A stretch of 64,000 bases of DNA from Hippophae tibetana (taxonomy: Eukaryota; Streptophyta; Magnoliopsida; Rosales; Elaeagnaceae): the NCBI GenBank assembly GCA_037013495.1, contig CM072806.1, positions 7,184,001-7,248,000 on the forward strand. The letters run 5' to 3'. Under the pieces are notes generated by a model, which was not told the origin of the DNA, did no database searches, and saw only the letters and a program-made list of their open reading frames with translations. Positions 61,001 to 64,000 of the stretch are shown here, in pieces. The translations under genes were made by a program, and so were the position numbers. Position 1 is the first letter of the stretch. Every line of letters starts with the position of its first letter.

Positions 61001-64000
61001 GACTCAAGAGTATATGTGTAGAATGCTCTTCGAAGTTACAAACAAAAAACACTTTCTTGTATTTGACAGTGTTCTAATGTTTTGTAGCAGAAAGTAGGTT
61101 ATTGTTGCCAAATATTATTATTGTATAGTAACCTGTCATAAATTTGGTGCACAGATGGACTAAAAATTGGACAAATAACGTTTGACATGTCATTGAACAT
61201 CAGCTACTCAGATCTGATGCCTCAATTGACAAAGCTGGTTGAATATGTAGCTCACGGGTTAGACATTAATGCTTCACAGGTTAGGGACTACTTTGGAACA
61301 AAGGTTTTCACTTATACTTCAAATTATATTCTGATAAATTTGAAAACTTTGTCTCTACGTGTAATTAATCTAATCTTCAGTATGTTGTATTATATTCCTA
61401 AATGGATGACTTTAGGTTCGCTTATCAAATGCTACACCTGATGGGAATAATTCCCTCTCTAAGTGGGTCATATCACCTGCAGGATCTGCTGATTACATCT
61501 CTAATGGGACTGCCACTGTAAGTGAGTTTTGTGGAGCTGCAACTATTGCCATTGCAGAAAACATTGTTTTCTTGATATACATATTTTTTTTCTTCGCACA
61601 GAGGATAGTTTTCCAGCTTGCTGAGCATGGAATGCAGCTTCCTATTACCTTTGGCCATTATGAGGTTGTTGGATGGAATATCGAGCCCAAGTCAAAACGG
61701 TATCTTACATTTGGGGAATCAAGTTTTTCAATGCAACATCACATTGTATTTGTTTGGGAATTACAGCTTCCTTTTCAAAATTTGCTTGCCATCATATTTC
61801 AGTTCAACACCTTTTCTGTTGGCTTTGCATCCACACTTTCTGTTTTTCCCCTTTTTCTAACACCATATTTAAGGAGAGTGTGTCTAATATTAGCATAGGC
61901 AAAGGCATTTAGATTTTAACTTGACATGCTGAGTTATGCAATCGATAAGTATAGAAATAAATGTAAGTCTCCGATATTGTCCACGAGAATGAATGTGCCT
62001 CATTGATCTGTGTCATGAATCTTTACCAACAAATAGAGGTCTCAAATTGCATACCCATCTCATACCATTTTCATTTAATTTGTCCCTAATACTTTTAGAC
62101 CCAAGCATAATCCACCCTATATAGAAGCCACTCCATCCCACCCCAAGCCAAATAACATATGGATTACCGTTTACCATATAAGTTAAAATTCAATTTAACT
62201 TAAAATTAATTTTTTTTACTTAATTCATTTTGCTCTTAATTTCTTTTATGATAAGTTGAGTTTTTTTTTTAAACTTGATTTTTTTTTTGAGAAATAATAT
62301 ATGAATACTTTTTTAATAGCATGACATGAATAATAACTTAAGTTTTTTTTTTAAATATTTTAAAGACTTTTTACTAATATGAATTATTTTAAAGACTTTT
62401 TACTAATATGAATTTTTTTAATAGCCTCGTTCTTTTTTTCTTTGATAAAGAATATATAAATTCTTTTAATAGAATGACATTTACTTTTTTTTTATAAATA
62501 ACATGCATAATAGGATAATATTAAATAAACTTTAACAATTAAAAAAAAGTTAAATCCATTAAATATAAAGAGGTATTGAAAGAAACTAAGTTAAGAAAAT
62601 AAAAATACAGTAAAATATGAATAATTTATAATAAAATGAGAATAACTTTTTATACAAACTTAAAATCACACACCATTAAATTCTCATAAACTTGATATAT
62701 GGAGTTTTATAATGATATATAGAATCAATAATAACTTTTTATAAGTTAGTATTAATTATATTTTAAAAATGAGTCAAAGATGTTACAACAGAATTTGAAC
62801 GATCTATAAAATTTATTAGAAACTAGACTTCTAGTATTTTCTATTGATATATGAAATGAATCATAATATTTTTTTAGCTTCTTAATTAAACATGTTTTTG
62901 TTTGTCAATATATTTAATCATAAAGATACATCTTTCTTTAAAAAATAAATATTTAAATAATTAAGCATAAATTAAATAGATATTTAACAATTTAAAAATA
63001 AGAATATAAAAATAAGTTAAATTATACTTTTAACACTAGTTGTTATAAAGTATCATATTTCATTCATTGTTTTTTATTGATTATTTTCATCTTTAAAGTA
63101 AGGAAAAATTGATCTATTTGGGAAATCAATAAGATGCATCACATTCTCCCAACTAATATCATCTCATCCCATTATAAATCTAAATGATACAAAATGGGAT
63201 AAATTTTCAAATATAATGGATTTTATTATGGATCAAATAGAAATCCATCCTATTTTACATCTCTACCAACAAACAACTTACTCTTGCATTTTCATTTTAG
63301 GATATGGAGGTAATTTTATAATCTTTTTGATCCTGGGCAACAATCTCCGAGTATATTTGTTGGTTATTTTATTTAAGCTATTTTTCTTCTCCTTTTCCTT
63401 GTTTGTTCAAACTAGGGATATAAAACGGGTTAGTATGATACGACATGACATGTTAAGCATTCGACCTTTGACCCATCGGGTCAACACAACATGGCACACG
63501 ACTTGTAATGGGTTGAGTGATGTCAGACCGTGCCGAATCGCTAGTTTGAAATTGAATTTTAAATAAATATATAAATATATTTACACATTATCAAATGTGA
63601 TCGTAGTCCATTAAATAGAGTTAGCATTGATATGTAAGAGGTGAGAAGTTTGATTCTCGCTACCAGTATTTTCTTCTTCTTCCAAATAATAGGTTAAATG
63701 GGTCATGGATTGTGCCGGTCTGTTAAGCACGCACAGTCCGGTCTCTTTTACGCTTCTAGTTCAAACCAATTGACCAATGCTCTTATTCAAAAAGCTCTGC
63801 AGTTACCAATTATATTTTATTTTACTTTTCTTTGTTATCCATCATTTCTTAAATGGTGCAGGAGTTCGTGGCAGCGAAAGAATGTAGTCGCCATTTTAGC
63901 AATTGTTGTTGCACTAGCAATTGGATTGACAGCCTTCGGATTAGTGGTTTTTTGGAAACACCAACAACAAACAACCAACTTATACAAGCCTGTCGATGTT
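58082..64000 (+). CDS. Membrane-anchored aspartyl protease (pepsin family A1, plant type), 3' end cut by window
   Basis: Twelve exons: 58082-58368, 58451-58571, 58760-59179, 59281-59454, 59766-59848, 59958-60054, 60301-60373, 60495-60701, 61155-61279, 61416-61517, 61602-61699 and 63862-64000. They join in phase with GT-AG introns into 642 codons without a stop; family relatives are about 630-650 aa, so only a few residues are missing. An N-terminal signal peptide is hydrophobic from about residue 13 (IIVILSLLTLIAP). The catalytic aspartates are in VDTGST (D116) and LDSGTT (D315). The plant-type cysteine-rich segment and N-glycosylation sequons follow, with a C-terminal membrane helix at about 604-627 and a short cytosolic tail. 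It is expected in the secretory pathway or plasma membrane; substrates are unknown. An in-frame ATG at 57902 would add 60 residues but would bury the signal peptide, so 58082 (or 58112) is preferred. Exon 3 is ended at 59179 because only that donor keeps the frame. Confidence 0.93.
62357..62414 (+). repeat. Perfect 29-bp tandem duplication in the protease intron
   Basis: The unit starting ATTTTAAAGACTTTTTACTA occurs at 62357-62385 and again, without change, at 62386-62414. Exact identity points to a recent slippage or repair event. Confidence 0.92.
63590..63690 (+). mobile_element. Possible tRNA-derived SINE fragment
   Basis: The stretch reads GTAGTCCATTAAATAGAGTT and then GAGAAGTTTGATTCTCGCTA, which resembles box A and box B of a tRNA-type RNA polymerase III promoter, with about 35 bases between. 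Surrounding sequence (63415-63770) contains repeated GGGTCA words and is less AT-rich than the rest of the intron. No poly-A tail or target duplication was fixed, so this is a weak call. Confidence 0.3.

Larger units (their letters stand above)
61700..63861 (+). other. Large last intron of the aspartyl protease gene (2.16 kb)
   Basis: All other introns of this gene are under 460 bp. This one contains very AT-rich DNA, a perfect 29-bp tandem duplication at 62357-62414, and a less AT-rich block at 63415-63770 with a tRNA-like fragment. Repeat insertion probably enlarged it. Open frames inside it (61572-61898, 63216-63566) do not resemble proteins. Confidence 0.75.

Overview
This window is nuclear DNA from a flowering plant, almost certainly a eudicot. 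It is very AT-rich between genes. Its genes are split by short GT-AG introns, its proteins belong to land-plant families (GH3, plant NRAMP, FRIGIDA-like, plant aspartyl protease), and the spaces between them hold Ty1/copia and Ty3/gypsy retrotransposon remains. The species cannot be named from the sequence. No organellar, bacterial or viral gene was seen.

Layout. 1-9.6 kb is gene-free, with a MITE-like stretch that carries telomere-like CCCTAAA motifs. 9.68-12.35 kb holds an intact three-exon GH3 acyl-acid-amido synthetase (auxin-conjugating type, 599 aa). Its promoter has auxin-response motifs, a G-box and a tandem repeat carrying RY (CATGCATG) motifs. 12.35-16.4 kb is gene-free and contains a fold-back element. 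16.44-21.99 kb is a decayed copia element (copia-1) with both LTRs and a perfect target-site duplication; its leader holds an antisense piece of a host alpha-tubulin gene. 22-28.5 kb is gene-free. 28.5-32.3 kb is a collapsed gypsy element. 32.7-38.0 kb is a second copia of the same family as copia-1, on the minus strand and lacking a recognisable 5' LTR (copia-2).

38-43.4 kb is gene-free. 43.5-46.7 kb is an intact four-exon NRAMP metal transporter (513 aa, NRAMP3/4-like). 48.2-55.4 kb is a FRIGIDA-like (FRL3-type) pseudogene split by a complete young copia (copia-3: 247-bp LTRs differing at two sites, one uninterrupted 1419-aa gag-pol, 5-bp target duplication). Just downstream, 55.65-56.42 kb is a tandem TRIM array: four LTRs, three mini internal domains and one flanking target duplication. 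58.1-64.0 kb is a 12-exon membrane-anchored aspartyl protease whose last codons lie beyond the window.

The three live host genes (GH3, NRAMP, aspartyl protease) have unrelated roles: auxin homeostasis, vacuolar metal export and secretory-pathway proteolysis. They share only location. The main points of interest are the retroelements: a captured tubulin fragment, a tandem TRIM, and a fresh insertion into an already decaying flowering-gene relative.
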